Source of the DNA: Paenibacillus allorhizosphaerae
GTDB taxonomy: Bacteria; Bacillota; Bacilli; Paenibacillales; NBRC-103111
Reading direction: 5' to 3'
NCBI RefSeq assembly: GCF_910594985.1
Contig: NZ_CAJVCE010000027.1
Location: forward strand, 22,491 to 86,490
Length of the DNA stretch: 64,000 bases
Position numbers and translations under genes: made by a program. Every line of letters starts with the position of its first letter. Within the stretch, counting starts at the first letter, position 1. The notes under the pieces were generated by a model. That model had not been told where the DNA came from. It made no database searches and saw only the letters and a list, made by a program, of their open reading frames with translations. Below, piece after piece: positions 44,069 through 53,541 of this stretch.

Positions 44069-45369
44069 TCAAGTCAAAGCATCGTCCGGCTCGGTTTGGA
44101 ACTTGCCGATTTCTGCGAACAAGCTTCGGGCAAGCTCCAGCATATCCTCCGTCTGCGCAGCGATCTGTTGAACGGCGGAATTTTGCTGCATCGATGAGGA
44201 ATGCACCTCCTCAACGCCGGCCGCCGTTTCCTGGGTGATCGCGGCGACATGCGCTATCGTCTCCACCAGCATGTCGTGGTTTTGTTCCGTTTGTCCGATC
44301 AGCAGATGGACCTCGCCGATCCTCTCCGACAGCTCGTCCATTGATATGCGTATATCGCGGAAGGAACCGAGGCTTGCTTCGACTTTCCGGTTTTGCTCCG
44401 CAAACGATCGTTGCGCCGCGTGCAGCGACGCGTCAAGCTGCTGCATATGCTTATGAAGCGAAGCGACGATGCCGCCGATCCGCTTGGCCGATTCGCCGGT
44501 TTGCAGCGAAAGCAGCCGGATCTCCTCGGCTACAACGGCGAAGCCGCGCCCGTGCACCCCGGCTCTGGCCGCTTCAATGGAAGCGTTCAAAGCAAGCACG
44601 TTGGTTTGGGCGGAAATGTCCGAGATGGCGCCGACCATATGGCTGATTGGGACCGAGCTTTCCGATAGTGTCGTCATCGAGAGGCTTACCCGCTGAAGAA
44701 CGGCATCGGAATCGGCCGCAGCCGATTGCAAAGCTTCCATCGCTTGCGAGCCGGAACGGGTGTGAGCGACAGCCTGCATGCTTTTTTCCAGCATCGTATC
44801 CGTATGGCCGGAAATTTGCCGCAGCTCTTGCGCGGCACCTGCAATCAGTTCGCGTATGAAACGTAAAAGGAATCGACGTATGTAAAAATGTGCTCCATCA
44901 GCTTTTGCGATTCGTTATATAAGTATTCCATGTTTTTGTCCAGATCCGTTCGGCTGATTTGTTGGTCCTGAATCAGGCGTGCGGCCACATCGAACGTGCT
45001 CGTAAACTCCCCCGTCAGCAGGATCAGTTTGCTTCGCCAGACGACCTTTTCCTCCGTATCGGCCGTTGCGCCGATGCGCGCCACCAGGCTTTCGAACAGC
45101 TTTCTTTTTTCGTTATAAACCGGAATGAAGTCCAAGTTTTTGGAAATCTCAAGCCCGGATGCGATAATGTTGAGCTCCTGGACCATCTCCTTCAGCTCGA
45201 GCGCCGTCAGCTTAAGCTCCACCTTGCGGTTCTGCCGCTCCAACTCCGACTTGATTTGTTTGACCTGCCATACGTTAAACAAAGCCGCCGCCAGAAACAG
45301 CGTTACAATGCTGCATAACGCTGCGATTAACTTCCCGCGCATGGTCACCGCTTGTGCGAATCGCTTCAT
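44069..45369 (-). pseudogene. Methyl-accepting chemotaxis protein, frameshifted
   Basis: Two adjacent reverse-strand frames make one chemoreceptor. The upstream part (from ATG 45369 behind TGGGGGAC) has one membrane helix (GKLIAALCSIVTLFLAAALF) and a helical region, and stops at 44845 after DSFYVSYAN. The next frame continues with ELIAGAAQELRQ and the full signalling domain, including the conserved tip-like region and IEAARAGVHGRGFAVVAEEI. One missing base near 44848-44852 (reading GCGAACTG where GCGGAACTG would keep frame) explains the split. Joined, it would be about 430 residues, unusually short, with no second membrane helix or HAMP visible. It could be a real inactivation or a sequencing error. 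Confidence 0.8.
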
Positions 45370-45497
45370 TCTTGTGTCCCCCAGACCCGATAATATAAAT
45401 GGCATTGTCCTATTTACAACTCTAAGTCTAGGTCTGCAGTATTAACTGGTTCTCACGATTGTATTAATGAAATGTAAAATATGGACGGCTGAAAAGT

Positions 45498-45547
45498 TTT
45501 ACATTCGCTTAACGTTTGGAGTGTTTCTCCTTTACATTCGCTTGTTA
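45498..45547 (+). promoter_or_regulatory. PHO box array (PhoP sites) of pstS
   Basis: Hexamers TTTACA, TTAACG, AGTGTT, TTTACA and TTGTTA begin at 45498, 45509, 45520, 45531 and 45542, exactly 11 bases apart. This is the one-turn phasing known for Bacillus PhoP boxes (TT[A/C/T]ACA). TTTACATTCGCTT occurs twice. There is no standard -35, fitting PhoP activation on phosphate starvation. Confidence 0.8.
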
Positions 45548-45595
45548 CGATAGGCAAGTAAAGAAAACACGAGAAAAAAGGGAGGACATGCTGAA

Positions 45596-46501
45596 ATGTT
45601 GAAGCAGCTGTCGAAGAAAGGTTTTAGTATGGCCATGGTTATGGTTCTTTCCGTGGGGGTTATGGCTGCGTGCGGCAAAACGGAAGCACCGGCTCAAAGC
45701 GCAAGCGGAGATAATAAAACGGGCGGGTCGACACCGGCTCCCGCAACAGCGACGATTGAAGGAACGGTCACGGCTTCCGGTTCCAGCGCACTGCTTCCTT
45801 TAGTTAAAGCGGCGGCTGACGAATTCATGAAGAAAAACTCGAAAGTGACGATCAACCCGACGGCCGGCGGTTCCGGTACAGGCTTGAAAAACGTGGCAGA
45901 CGGCACGTCGGATATCGGAAACTCCGATATCGAAGCGGGTCCTGAATATAAAGATAAAAATTTGAAAGAACATGTAGTGGCCGTTGCGCCTTTCGCATTG
46001 ATCGTAAATAAAAACGTGAAAGTCGATAACTTGACGAAAAAGCAAGCAGCCGATATTTTCCAAGGTAAGATTACGGATTGGAAAGACGTAGGAGGCGAGC
46101 CGGGTAAAATCGTCGTTATTCACCGTCCGGACAGCTCCGGTTCCCGCGCGCTCGTAAAGCAAATCGTTTTGGATAATCAAGAGTTCACGAAAGACGGTGT
46201 AACGCAGGAGTCCAGCGGCGCGGTAGCGACGAGCGTCGGTCAAACGGCGAACAGCATCGGTTATGTGGATACGCCTTACCTCAACGACACGATTAAGGCA
46301 TTGAAATTCGAAGGTGTAGCGTTCAGCAAAGATTCGATCAAATCCGGGAAATACCCGCTGTACGGCACAGAGCGCATGTACACGAAGGGTGAGCCGAAAG
46401 GCGCGACCAAAGCGTTCCTCGACTACATCATGAGCCCGGAATTCCAGGACAAAAAAGTCGAAGAGCTGAAATTTTTGCCGGCCAATCTGTTGAAGAAATA
46501 A
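45596..46501 (+). CDS. pstS: Phosphate ABC transporter substrate-binding lipoprotein PstS
   Basis: This 301-residue lipoprotein (lipobox VMAAC, Cys26) binds inorganic phosphate outside the membrane. PstS hallmarks are GSSALLPLVKAAADEFMK, GSGTGLKNVADGTSDIGNSD and the phosphate-binding DSSGSRALVKQ. GGAGG lies 10 nt ahead of ATG 45596. An 11-bp-phased PHO box array precedes it. It is followed by its own terminator and is separated from pstC by a four-gene ger operon, so it is transcribed alone. It delivers phosphate to PstCA (50925-52717) energised by PstB. Confidence 0.95.
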   Translation: MLKQLSKKGFSMAMVMVLSVGVMAACGKTEAPAQSASGDNKTGGSTPAPATATIEGTVTASGSSALLPLVKAAADEFMKKNSKVTINPTAGGSGTGLKNVADGTSDIGNSDIEAGPEYKDKNLKEHVVAVAPFALIVNKNVKVDNLTKKQAADIFQGKITDWKDVGGEPGKIVVIHRPDSSGSRALVKQIVLDNQEFTKDGVTQESSGAVATSVGQTANSIGYVDTPYLNDTIKALKFEGVAFSKDSIKSGKYPLYGTERMYTKGEPKGATKAFLDYIMSPEFQDKKVEELKFLPANLLKK

Positions 46502-46525
46502 AGGCATAACAAGGCAATAACGAAG

Positions 46526-46555
46526 GAGCTGTGACCATCGGTCACGGCTCTTTTT
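46526..46555 (+). terminator. Terminator after pstS
   Basis: GAGCTGTGACC and GGTCACGGCTC pair (one T-G wobble) around ATC, followed by TTTTTG. Confidence 0.9.
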
Positions 46556-46637
46556 GCCGTTCTCTGGAGGAGTGCGCTCATAAAAAATAGCAATATAGGA
46601 AATATATAATAGATCGGTGCGAAGGAGGTGTTCGATT

Positions 46638-48167
46638 ATGGAAGCTTCATCGCCAAAGCAGCAGCTGCTTGCGGAATTAACGAAAAACCTGCAGACGATA
46701 AAAAGTGCCTTGGGAAACAGCACCGATATTATTATCAAAGAAATACCGATCGGATCGGATGGCAGCATTCCGGCAGGCATTATTTATACGGACGGTTTGG
46801 CCGACGCGGCCAGCATATTGGAAGCTTTGATGCTCGAAGTCCGGGAAGCCGGACTCGAGCCCGGCGCGGCAGCCGGGAAGTCGCCGCTAGGCGTGCTCAA
46901 AGATTTCATTCTCGCGGTTGGCGACGTTCGGGAGATCGCCGATTATGAAACGCTCTATACCGCAGTATTGTCCGGCGATACCGTCATTTTGCTGGATGGC
47001 TGCGCGCAAGGGCTGGCGGCCAGCAAACGGCAGTGGAAAGACCGCGGCGTCACCGAGCCTTCGGCGCAGACGGTTGTCCGCGGGCCGAAGGAAGGCTTCT
47101 CGGAGTCGCTGCGCACGAATACCGCCTTGGTTCGAAGGCGGATCAAAGACCCGCATCTGTGGCTGGAGACGATGCCTATCGGGCGGGTGACGAAAACCGA
47201 TGTCGCCGTCATGTACATCAAAGGGATTGCCAATGAAGACGTGCTGCGGGAAGTCAAGTCGAGACTGAACCGCATCGATATCGACGGCATTCTGGAAAGC
47301 GGCTATGTCGAGGAATTGATCCAGGATGTGACGTTTACTCCCTTTCCGACGATTTTCAATACGGAGCGTCCCGATGCCGTAGCGGCCGATCTGCTCGAAG
47401 GCAAAATCGCGATTCTTGTCGACGGCACCCCGTTTGCGATGACGGTGCCGGCACTGTTCATCCAATTTTTTCAAGCGAGTGAGGATTATTATCAACGTTG
47501 GGACTTCGCGACGCTGCTAAGGATACTGCGATTTCTTTCTTTATTTATCGCGCTGCTGGCGCCGTCGCTCTACATCGCCATTACGACATTTCATCAGGAG
47601 CTGCTGCCTACGCCGCTGCTGATTGGGCTCGCGGCCCAGCGCGAAGGCATTCCGTTCCCCGCGTTTATCGAAGCCGTCATGATGGAGCTTACATTCGAAA
47701 TATTGCGGGAGGCCGGCGTAAGGATGCCGAGGGCCATCGGGCAATCCGTATCGATCGTAGGAACGCTGGTCATAGGCCAAGCAGCGGTCGAAGCGGGGCT
47801 TGTATCGCCTGCGATGGTCATCGTTGTCGCCATTACGGCGATTTCGAATTTCGTCATTCCCGCTTTTAACATGGGCATCTCCATTCGAATCATCCGCTTC
47901 GGGCTGATGGGGCTTGCCGCGACCTTCGGGTTATTCGGCATTACCGTCGGGCTCGTCGCGCTCGTCTTGCACTTGTGCAGTTTGCGTTCTTTCGGTATTC
48001 CGTACATGGCGCCGTTCGCTCCTTTTATCGTGCAGGATCAGAAGGATTCGATACTCCGTCTGCCCCAGTGGGCACTCTTCTCCCGGCCGCGGCTGATCAG
48101 CCAAAACAATATGATTCGGGAGCGGAACAATGCGCCGGCCAAATCGGAATCGAAGGCAGGCCCGTAA
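46638..48167 (+). CDS. Spore germination receptor A subunit (GerA family)
   Basis: This 509-residue GerA/GerKA-type subunit has a soluble N-terminal half with TVVRGPKEGFSESLRTNTAL and RRRIKDPHLWLETMPIGR (near 150-190). The membrane half (about 290-450) has LPTPLLIGLAAQREGIPFPA, FEILREAGVRMPRAIGQSVS and FGIPYMAPFAP near the end. AAGGAGGTG precedes ATG 46638. It assembles with B and C subunits in the inner spore membrane to sense nutrients. The operon order is A-C-small membrane gene-B. It lies between pstS and pstC. Confidence 0.94.
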   Translation: MEASSPKQQLLAELTKNLQTIKSALGNSTDIIIKEIPIGSDGSIPAGIIYTDGLADAASILEALMLEVREAGLEPGAAAGKSPLGVLKDFILAVGDVREIADYETLYTAVLSGDTVILLDGCAQGLAASKRQWKDRGVTEPSAQTVVRGPKEGFSESLRTNTALVRRRIKDPHLWLETMPIGRVTKTDVAVMYIKGIANEDVLREVKSRLNRIDIDGILESGYVEELIQDVTFTPFPTIFNTERPDAVAADLLEGKIAILVDGTPFAMTVPALFIQFFQASEDYYQRWDFATLLRILRFLSLFIALLAPSLYIAITTFHQELLPTPLLIGLAAQREGIPFPAFIEAVMMELTFEILREAGVRMPRAIGQSVSIVGTLVIGQAAVEAGLVSPAMVIVVAITAISNFVIPAFNMGISIRIIRFGLMGLAATFGLFGITVGLVALVLHLCSLRSFGIPYMAPFAPFIVQDQKDSILRLPQWALFSRPRLISQNNMIRERNNAPAKSESKAGP

Positions 48168-48194
48168 TATGACGTAGAGAAAGGATCGGTACCG

Positions 48195-49406
48195 ATGAGA
48201 CGAATGATCGGAACGCTGCTGGCGCTTGTTCTCTTGGGTGCGGTAACGACCGGTTGCTGGAACCGGCGGGAGCTGAACGATCTGGCGATTACGGTCGCGC
48301 TGGGCATCGACAAAATCGGAAATGAATTTCGGGTATCGGCCCAATTGGTGAATCCGAGCGAAATTGCCGCGAGAAAGGGAAGCACCAGCAAAGGCGCGCC
48401 GGTCGTGACTTATTCGGAGACGGGGGGCACTGTATTCGAGGCGCTGCGCAAAATGACGACCCAATCGCCGAGGAAGCTGTATTTATCGCATCTGCGGATG
48501 CTTGTCGTCAGCGAGCCGCTGGCCAGAGAGGGGATCGCGAAATTGCTCGACGTATTGTCGAGGGCCCATGAGCTGCGCACCGATTTTTTTATCGTGGTCG
48601 CCCGAAGCGCAAGCGCCAAAGAAATGCTTGATACGTATACCGTGCCACAGGAAATCATTCCCGCCAACCATATGTTCAAGACGATCGATATATCAAGCGC
48701 ATTATGGGCCGCCTCAGGCAAAAAAACGATCGATGAACTCATCTCGGATATGATCAGCAAAGGCAAGGAGCCGGTGCTTACGGGAATTGGAATTTTCGGG
48801 GATACCGACAGGGATAAGACGGGAACCGAAGAAAACGTGCGCCATATCGTTCCTCTGTCCACGCTGCATATTGTGGGGTTGGCGGTATTTAAAAACGATA
48901 AATTGATCGGGTGGTTAAACGATGAGGAGAGCCAAGCCTATAACTATGTACTTGACAAAGTAAAAGGCACAGCGGGGCAGTTGGCTTGTCCCAAGGGCGG
49001 CAAATTAACGCTGGAAATCATACGCACCAAATCGGAAATCAAAGGGAAGCTCACGGACGGTCAACCTGCGGTAGACGTGAAACTTCGACTGGAAAACGAT
49101 GTCACGGACGTCGAATGCGATATCGATCTGAACGATGTCGAAACGATTGCCGAATTGGAGCGAATCGCCGAAAAGAAAGTAAAGCAGTTCATCGTTCATA
49201 CGATCCGCAAAGCGCAAACCAAGTGGCATGCGGATATATTCGGTTTCGGCGAAGCGATTCATCGAGCTGAGCCGAAAGCATGGAAAAAAATCGAGAACCG
49301 ATGGGATTCGGTTTTTGCCGAGCTGCCGGTCAACGTAAATGTCGATGTGAAAATTAGACGCCTCGGTACCGTTTCGGATCCGTTTATGAAATTGATGAAG
49401 GAGTAG
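48195..49406 (+). CDS. Spore germination receptor C subunit (Ger(x)C lipoprotein)
   Basis: This 403-residue lipoprotein has signal peptide and lipobox VTTGC (Cys21), followed directly by the family's WNRRELNDLAITVALGID. Further Ger(x)C motifs are FEALRKMTTQSPRKLYLSHL, a VVARSASAKEML stretch and the C-terminal VNVNVDVKIRRLGTVSDPF. It is anchored in the spore membrane by its diacylglyceryl cysteine and is required for receptor function. ATG 48195 lies behind GAGAAAGGA. It is second in the ger operon, 27 bases after the A subunit and 7 bases before a small membrane protein gene. Confidence 0.94.
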   Translation: MRRMIGTLLALVLLGAVTTGCWNRRELNDLAITVALGIDKIGNEFRVSAQLVNPSEIAARKGSTSKGAPVVTYSETGGTVFEALRKMTTQSPRKLYLSHLRMLVVSEPLAREGIAKLLDVLSRAHELRTDFFIVVARSASAKEMLDTYTVPQEIIPANHMFKTIDISSALWAASGKKTIDELISDMISKGKEPVLTGIGIFGDTDRDKTGTEENVRHIVPLSTLHIVGLAVFKNDKLIGWLNDEESQAYNYVLDKVKGTAGQLACPKGGKLTLEIIRTKSEIKGKLTDGQPAVDVKLRLENDVTDVECDIDLNDVETIAELERIAEKKVKQFIVHTIRKAQTKWHADIFGFGEAIHRAEPKAWKKIENRWDSVFAELPVNVNVDVKIRRLGTVSDPFMKLMKE

Positions 49407-49413
49407 AGAACGT

Positions 49414-49647
49414 ATGTGGGCGATTATCGGCGTATTGCTGGCTGCAGCGGTCATCGGTTTGATCGAAATTCCTTCCCTCGTGAGAAGAAAGTTGAAAAAA
49501 GAGCTGGTTTGCTTTTCGCTATTATTGCTGCTGGCAACTGGCTTTAGCATAGCCAAAAGCATGCAGCTGCAAATACCGAATCCGCTGGACTGGATTACTG
49601 TCGTATATCAGCCGATGAGCGACGCCATAACTTCATGGTTAGGCTGA
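49414..49647 (+). CDS. Small two-helix membrane protein in the ger operon
   Basis: This 77-residue protein has two hydrophobic segments, WAIIGVLLAAAVIGLIEI (about 2-19) and LVCFSLLLLLATGFSIAKSM (about 31-50). They are joined by a basic loop (VRRKLKK), and a short tail ends YQPMSDAITSWLG. It starts 7 bases after the C-subunit stop. Small membrane proteins of this size sit in many ger operons of Bacilli and may modulate receptor function. I do not recognise a named family, but operon position and clean start support it as a real gene. Confidence 0.75.
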   Translation: MWAIIGVLLAAAVIGLIEIPSLVRRKLKKELVCFSLLLLLATGFSIAKSMQLQIPNPLDWITVVYQPMSDAITSWLG

Positions 49648-49707
49648 CGGATCTGTTGAAAAGGCGGACGTGAAATATAGGGTACAGGCGATGGGGGTGC
49701 AGTGCTC

Positions 49708-50820
49708 ATGCGTGAAAACAAAATTTCGGTTCGGCAATTTAGCGTGCTGATCGCCTTTTTTACGATCGGCACCACCATCCTGATCATTCCGGCGGGGCTA
49801 GCGATTGAGGCCAAGCAGGATGCATGGATTGCGTCGATTGTCGGCGTCGTCGCAATGCTCCTGGTCGTACTGCTCTACAATTCGCTCGGGAAGCGCATCC
49901 CGAACGTGAGTCTGGTGCAGTACAACGACATACTGTTTGGCAGGTGGGCCGGGAAAATCGTATCGCTTCTCCTTGTCTTTTTCGCATTTATCGGATCGTC
50001 GACGCTGCTGTTTTACGTCGGCAATTTTATGACGACGCAGGTGATGCCGGATACGCCGATCCAATTCATCAACATGCTGTTCATTTCCATCGTTGTGATG
50101 GGGCTGCGGCTCGGACTTGAGACGCTCGCGCGCGCCGCGGAAATCTTTTTCCCGTGGTTCGTCATGCTGTTCTTGGTATTGTTTTTATTTCTGGTCCCGG
50201 AAATCGAACTGCCCAAAATGCAGCCCGTCTTCGAGAGCGGCGCAAAGCCGATTCTAAAAGCCGCTTTGTCCCTTGTGGCCACCGCTTCGTTTACGCAAAT
50301 CGTCATGCTGATGATTATTCCCGTTCATGTGACGAATCCGGACAAAGCAAGAAAAGCGTATTACGTCTCCACCCTGATCGGCGGTGCCTTCATTATCCTG
50401 GTCACATTCCTTTGCATATCGGTGCTCGGTGTGGACACAACCTCGAGAAACGTATATCCAAGCTATGCCTTAACCAAAAAAATAAGTATCGGCCATTTTG
50501 TTGAGCGGATCGAATCGTTGATGGCCGGTTTATGGTTTATGTCGATTTATTTTAAAATGACGCTGTACTTTTACGCCTGCACCATAGGCATTGCTCAAAT
50601 GCTGAAACTAAAAGACTATCGACCGCTTTGTCTGCCGCTCGGGATGATCGTGGTCGTATTTTCGCTCGTCGTTTACCCGAACGTCACCTATATGGCGCAT
50701 TGGGATTCCACGGTATATATCCCGTATGCGACGTCGATCGGACTTCTGTTGCCTCTGCTGATGCTCGTTATCTCCTTCTTTAAAGAAAAGAAGCGGGGGC
50801 AGGCGAAATTTCCGCGATAA
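49708..50820 (+). CDS. Spore germination receptor B subunit (GerB/GerKB-type permease)
   Basis: This 370-residue membrane protein has about ten helices and belongs to the amino acid/polyamine transporter-like spore permease family. It begins RENKISVRQFSVLIAFFTIG, the usual start of GerB subunits, and has WIASIVGVVAMLLVVLLYNS and RNVYPSYALTKKISIGHFVE. ATG 49708 has GGGGTG 8 nt upstream; GTG 49702 is too close. It is the likely nutrient-binding channel of the receptor. It ends only 2 bases before the PHO box array of pstC, with no visible terminator between them. Confidence 0.93.
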   Translation: MRENKISVRQFSVLIAFFTIGTTILIIPAGLAIEAKQDAWIASIVGVVAMLLVVLLYNSLGKRIPNVSLVQYNDILFGRWAGKIVSLLLVFFAFIGSSTLLFYVGNFMTTQVMPDTPIQFINMLFISIVVMGLRLGLETLARAAEIFFPWFVMLFLVLFLFLVPEIELPKMQPVFESGAKPILKAALSLVATASFTQIVMLMIIPVHVTNPDKARKAYYVSTLIGGAFIILVTFLCISVLGVDTTSRNVYPSYALTKKISIGHFVERIESLMAGLWFMSIYFKMTLYFYACTIGIAQMLKLKDYRPLCLPLGMIVVVFSLVVYPNVTYMAHWDSTVYIPYATSIGLLLPLLMLVISFFKEKKRGQAKFPR

Positions 50821-50822
50821 CT

Positions 50823-50872
50823 TTTACATTCCCTTAACATTTCTCGTTCTTTGTCCTAACACTCGTAAATTA
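50823..50872 (+). promoter_or_regulatory. PHO box array of pstCAB-phoU
   Basis: TTTACA (50823), TTAACA (50834), CGTTCT (50845), CTAACA (50856) and AAATTA (50867) are spaced exactly 11 bases apart. TTTACATTCCCTTAACA closely copies the pstS site. TAAGAT at 50871-50876 may be the -10. Confidence 0.78.
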
Positions 50873-50924
50873 AGATGAGAACAGGGTAAGGTTAAGGTGA
50901 ATTTATTGCAGGGGGTATCGCCAC

Positions 50925-51863
50925 ATGAATTCGTTCGCCGATCAAATAACGGAACGCGTGAAGGCAGAACACAACGATAACAATGCGAATCGGTGGACGC
51001 AGGCGCAGAACGTCAGCGACCGGCTTATGCGATGGGTATTTGCCGGCAGCGCCGTGCTCGTATCGATCATTATATTTTCCATCATCGCTTTTGTCGGTTG
51101 GAAAGGCGTCAGAACGTTTGCGGACGTCTCGCCTCTCGAATTTTTCTTCTCGACCGACTGGACGCCGTCGCAAAATAAATTCGGCGCTTTTCCGTTTTTG
51201 TACAGCACCATCCTGTTGACGCTGCTCTCCGTGCTCATGTCGCTGCCGCTTGCACTGTCGGGCGCCGTGTTCATGGCGAAGATTGCGCCGGCGTGGATGC
51301 GGGAAATATTGCGTCCGGCGACGGATCTGTTCGTCGGCATTCCATCCGTCGTTTACGGATTAGTCGGCTTGACCGTGATCGTGCCGTTTCTGGCCAAGTT
51401 TAACGAAGGGCTCGGGTACGGGATACTGCCGGCTGCCATCATTCTTGCCATTATGATTTTACCGACGATATTGTCGATTTCGGAGGATGCGATCCGCGCG
51501 CTTCCGGGACGGCTGGAAGAAGCTTCGCTTGCACTGGGAGCCACCCGCTGGCAGACGATCTGGAAAGTATTGCTTCCGGCGGCTCGGCCGGGCATTTTGA
51601 CCGGGGTCATTCTCGGCATGGGCCGGGCGATCGGGGAGACGATGGCGGTGTTCATGGTGATCGGGAATTCGCCGCAAATGCCGAAATCGCTGCTCGATTC
51701 AACGACGGTGCTGACGACGGCGATCGTCAAAGATATGGGGAACACGCACTACGGCAGTACGTGGAACAACGCGCTCTTTTTGATGGCGCTGATGCTGCTG
51801 CTCATTTCGCTGTTCCTGATCGTGGTCATCCGAATCGTAGCGAAGAGGAGCGAACTGAAATGA
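50925..51863 (+). CDS. pstC: Phosphate ABC transporter permease PstC
   Basis: This 312-residue inner-membrane permease has about six helices; the family pattern includes WTPSQNKFGAFPFLYSTILL, LFVGIPSVVYGLVGLTVIVP and the cytoplasmic loop RLEEASLALGATRWQTIWKV that contacts PstB. GGGGGTAT precedes the ATG. It pairs with PstA, whose start overlaps its stop by 4 bases (ATGA). Its own PHO box array lies upstream, so it is induced by phosphate limitation independently of the detached pstS. Confidence 0.95.
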   Translation: MNSFADQITERVKAEHNDNNANRWTQAQNVSDRLMRWVFAGSAVLVSIIIFSIIAFVGWKGVRTFADVSPLEFFFSTDWTPSQNKFGAFPFLYSTILLTLLSVLMSLPLALSGAVFMAKIAPAWMREILRPATDLFVGIPSVVYGLVGLTVIVPFLAKFNEGLGYGILPAAIILAIMILPTILSISEDAIRALPGRLEEASLALGATRWQTIWKVLLPAARPGILTGVILGMGRAIGETMAVFMVIGNSPQMPKSLLDSTTVLTTAIVKDMGNTHYGSTWNNALFLMALMLLLISLFLIVVIRIVAKRSELK

Positions 51864-52717
51864 CTAGCAAACATACAGACCGTTTGGCGACGATCTACTT
51901 TTGGGCGACCGGGTGCATCATCATCGTGCTGCTCGGTTGGTTTCTCGTCCGGATACTGGGCGACGGCCTTCCGATGCTTTCATGGAAATTCATTACCGGC
52001 AAACCGTCGGAAATTATGGCGGGCGGCGGCGTAGGTCCGCAGCTGTTCAACTCGTTCTATATCTTGTTTCTATCGCTGCTGTTCTCGCTGCCCATCGGCG
52101 TCGGCGCAGGCGTGTATCTGGCGATCTACGCGAAGAAAAATCGTTTCACCGAAATCATTCGCGTTTCCGTCGAGGCGCTCTCTTCCGTGCCTTCCATTGT
52201 GTTCGGTTTGTTCGGTTTTTTGCTCTTCGTCAACTGGATGGGGCTCAAATTCTCGATCATCGGCGGTGCGGCGACGTTATCGCTGCTCAATTTGCCGGTG
52301 CTCGTCCGGGTGACGGAAGAGGCGATACGTGCCGTTCCCGACTCGTACTGGGAAGCTTCGCTTGCGCTCGGCTCCACCCGCTGGCAGGCGATTCGCAAGG
52401 TAATGCTTCCCGCGGCGCTGCCGAGTCTGATTACCGGCATTACGCTGGTGGCCGGCCGGGCGCTTGGGGAATCGGCCATTCTTATTTACACGGCGGGGCT
52501 GTCGGTATCCCGGTTCTTCCCGGATTTCAACCCGCTCAGCATGGGGGAAACGCTGTCCGTTCATTTGTGGTATGTGCAGTCCGAAGCGATCGTGCCGGAC
52601 GCCCGGGATATCGCCAAAGGCAGCGCCGCACTGCTTCTCATTGTAGTGCTGCTGTTTAACCTGCTCATTGCCATACCAAGCCGCCTGCTTCAGAAAAAAC
52701 TGTCGGGAGGGAAATAA
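51860..52717 (+). CDS. pstA: Phosphate ABC transporter permease PstA
   Basis: This 285-residue membrane permease starts at ATG 51860 within ATGA overlapping pstC. Signature regions are GGGVGPQLFNSFYILFLSLL, SSVPSIVFGLFGFLLFVNWM and the EAA-type loop SYWEASLALGSTRWQAIRKV. It forms the phosphate channel with PstC. The frame is open back to 51761, but that segment is pstC in another frame. pstB follows after 2 bases. Confidence 0.95.
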   Translation: MTSKHTDRLATIYFWATGCIIIVLLGWFLVRILGDGLPMLSWKFITGKPSEIMAGGGVGPQLFNSFYILFLSLLFSLPIGVGAGVYLAIYAKKNRFTEIIRVSVEALSSVPSIVFGLFGFLLFVNWMGLKFSIIGGAATLSLLNLPVLVRVTEEAIRAVPDSYWEASLALGSTRWQAIRKVMLPAALPSLITGITLVAGRALGESAILIYTAGLSVSRFFPDFNPLSMGETLSVHLWYVQSEAIVPDARDIAKGSAALLLIVVLLFNLLIAIPSRLLQKKLSGGK

Positions 52718-52719
52718 CG

Positions 52720-53508
52720 ATGACCTTGATGACTGCCGAAAATCAAACCGCCGAGCGGACGAAAATCAAAGTGAATCAATTGAACTTGTATTATGGCGAT
52801 AACCATGCGCTTCATAATATCGATCTGGAGATCGAGCAGAACGCCATTGCCGCCTTGATCGGCCCGTCGGGCTGCGGCAAATCGACTTTCCTTCGCACGC
52901 TCAACCGAATGAACGATCTTATCGATAGTGTGCGCGTCAGTGGAAATATTTATGTGGACGGGCAAAATATATACGATTCAAGCACGGACGTCGTATCGCT
53001 GCGCAAAAAAGTCGGTATGGTGTTCCAGCGGCCGAATCCGTTCCCGATGAGCATATACGATAATATCGCTTATGGGCCGCGCATCCATGGAACGCGCAAA
53101 AAAGCGGTGCTCGATGAAATTGTCGAGCGCAGCTTGCAGCAGGCAGCTTTATGGGACGAAGTAAAAGACCGGCTGAACAAGTCCGCGCTCGGGTTGTCCG
53201 GAGGCCAGCAGCAGCGTCTGTGCATCGCGCGGCTTCTCGCCGTCGAACCGGACGTCCTGCTCATGGATGAGCCGACTTCGGCGCTCGATCCGATCTCTAC
53301 GCTGAAGGTGGAAGAGCTGACGCAAGTGCTGAAAGACAAGTATACGATTATTATCGTTACGCATAACATGCAGCAGGCTGCCCGGATATCGGATACGACC
53401 GCATTTTTCCTGAACGGGGTGCTCGTGGAGACGGACAAGACCGATAAAATTTTTACGACGCCGTCGGATCAAAGAACGGAAGATTACATTACCGGACGTT
53501 TCGGATAA
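52720..53508 (+). CDS. pstB: Phosphate ABC transporter ATPase PstB
   Basis: This 262-residue ATPase has Walker A GPSGCGKST at 48-56, Q-loop in VGMVFQRPNPFPMSIYDNIA, signature LSGGQQQRLCIARLL, Walker B VLLMDEPTSALD and switch His in IIIVTHNMQQAAR. The RPNPFPMSIYDN run is diagnostic of PstB. GGGAGGG lies before the ATG. It powers PstCA and is followed by phoU 33 bases later. Confidence 0.96.
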   Translation: MTLMTAENQTAERTKIKVNQLNLYYGDNHALHNIDLEIEQNAIAALIGPSGCGKSTFLRTLNRMNDLIDSVRVSGNIYVDGQNIYDSSTDVVSLRKKVGMVFQRPNPFPMSIYDNIAYGPRIHGTRKKAVLDEIVERSLQQAALWDEVKDRLNKSALGLSGGQQQRLCIARLLAVEPDVLLMDEPTSALDPISTLKVEELTQVLKDKYTIIIVTHNMQQAARISDTTAFFLNGVLVETDKTDKIFTTPSDQRTEDYITGRFG

Positions 53509-53541
53509 CGTACCTTACATTGTTAAAAAGGTGGATGGTTC

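Noticed and set aside
46601..46615. TATAAT ahead of the gerA-type gene as a vegetative promoter
   Set aside because: No -35 is present, and a forespore sigma factor is expected for ger operons. The -10-like match may be chance in an AT-rich stretch.
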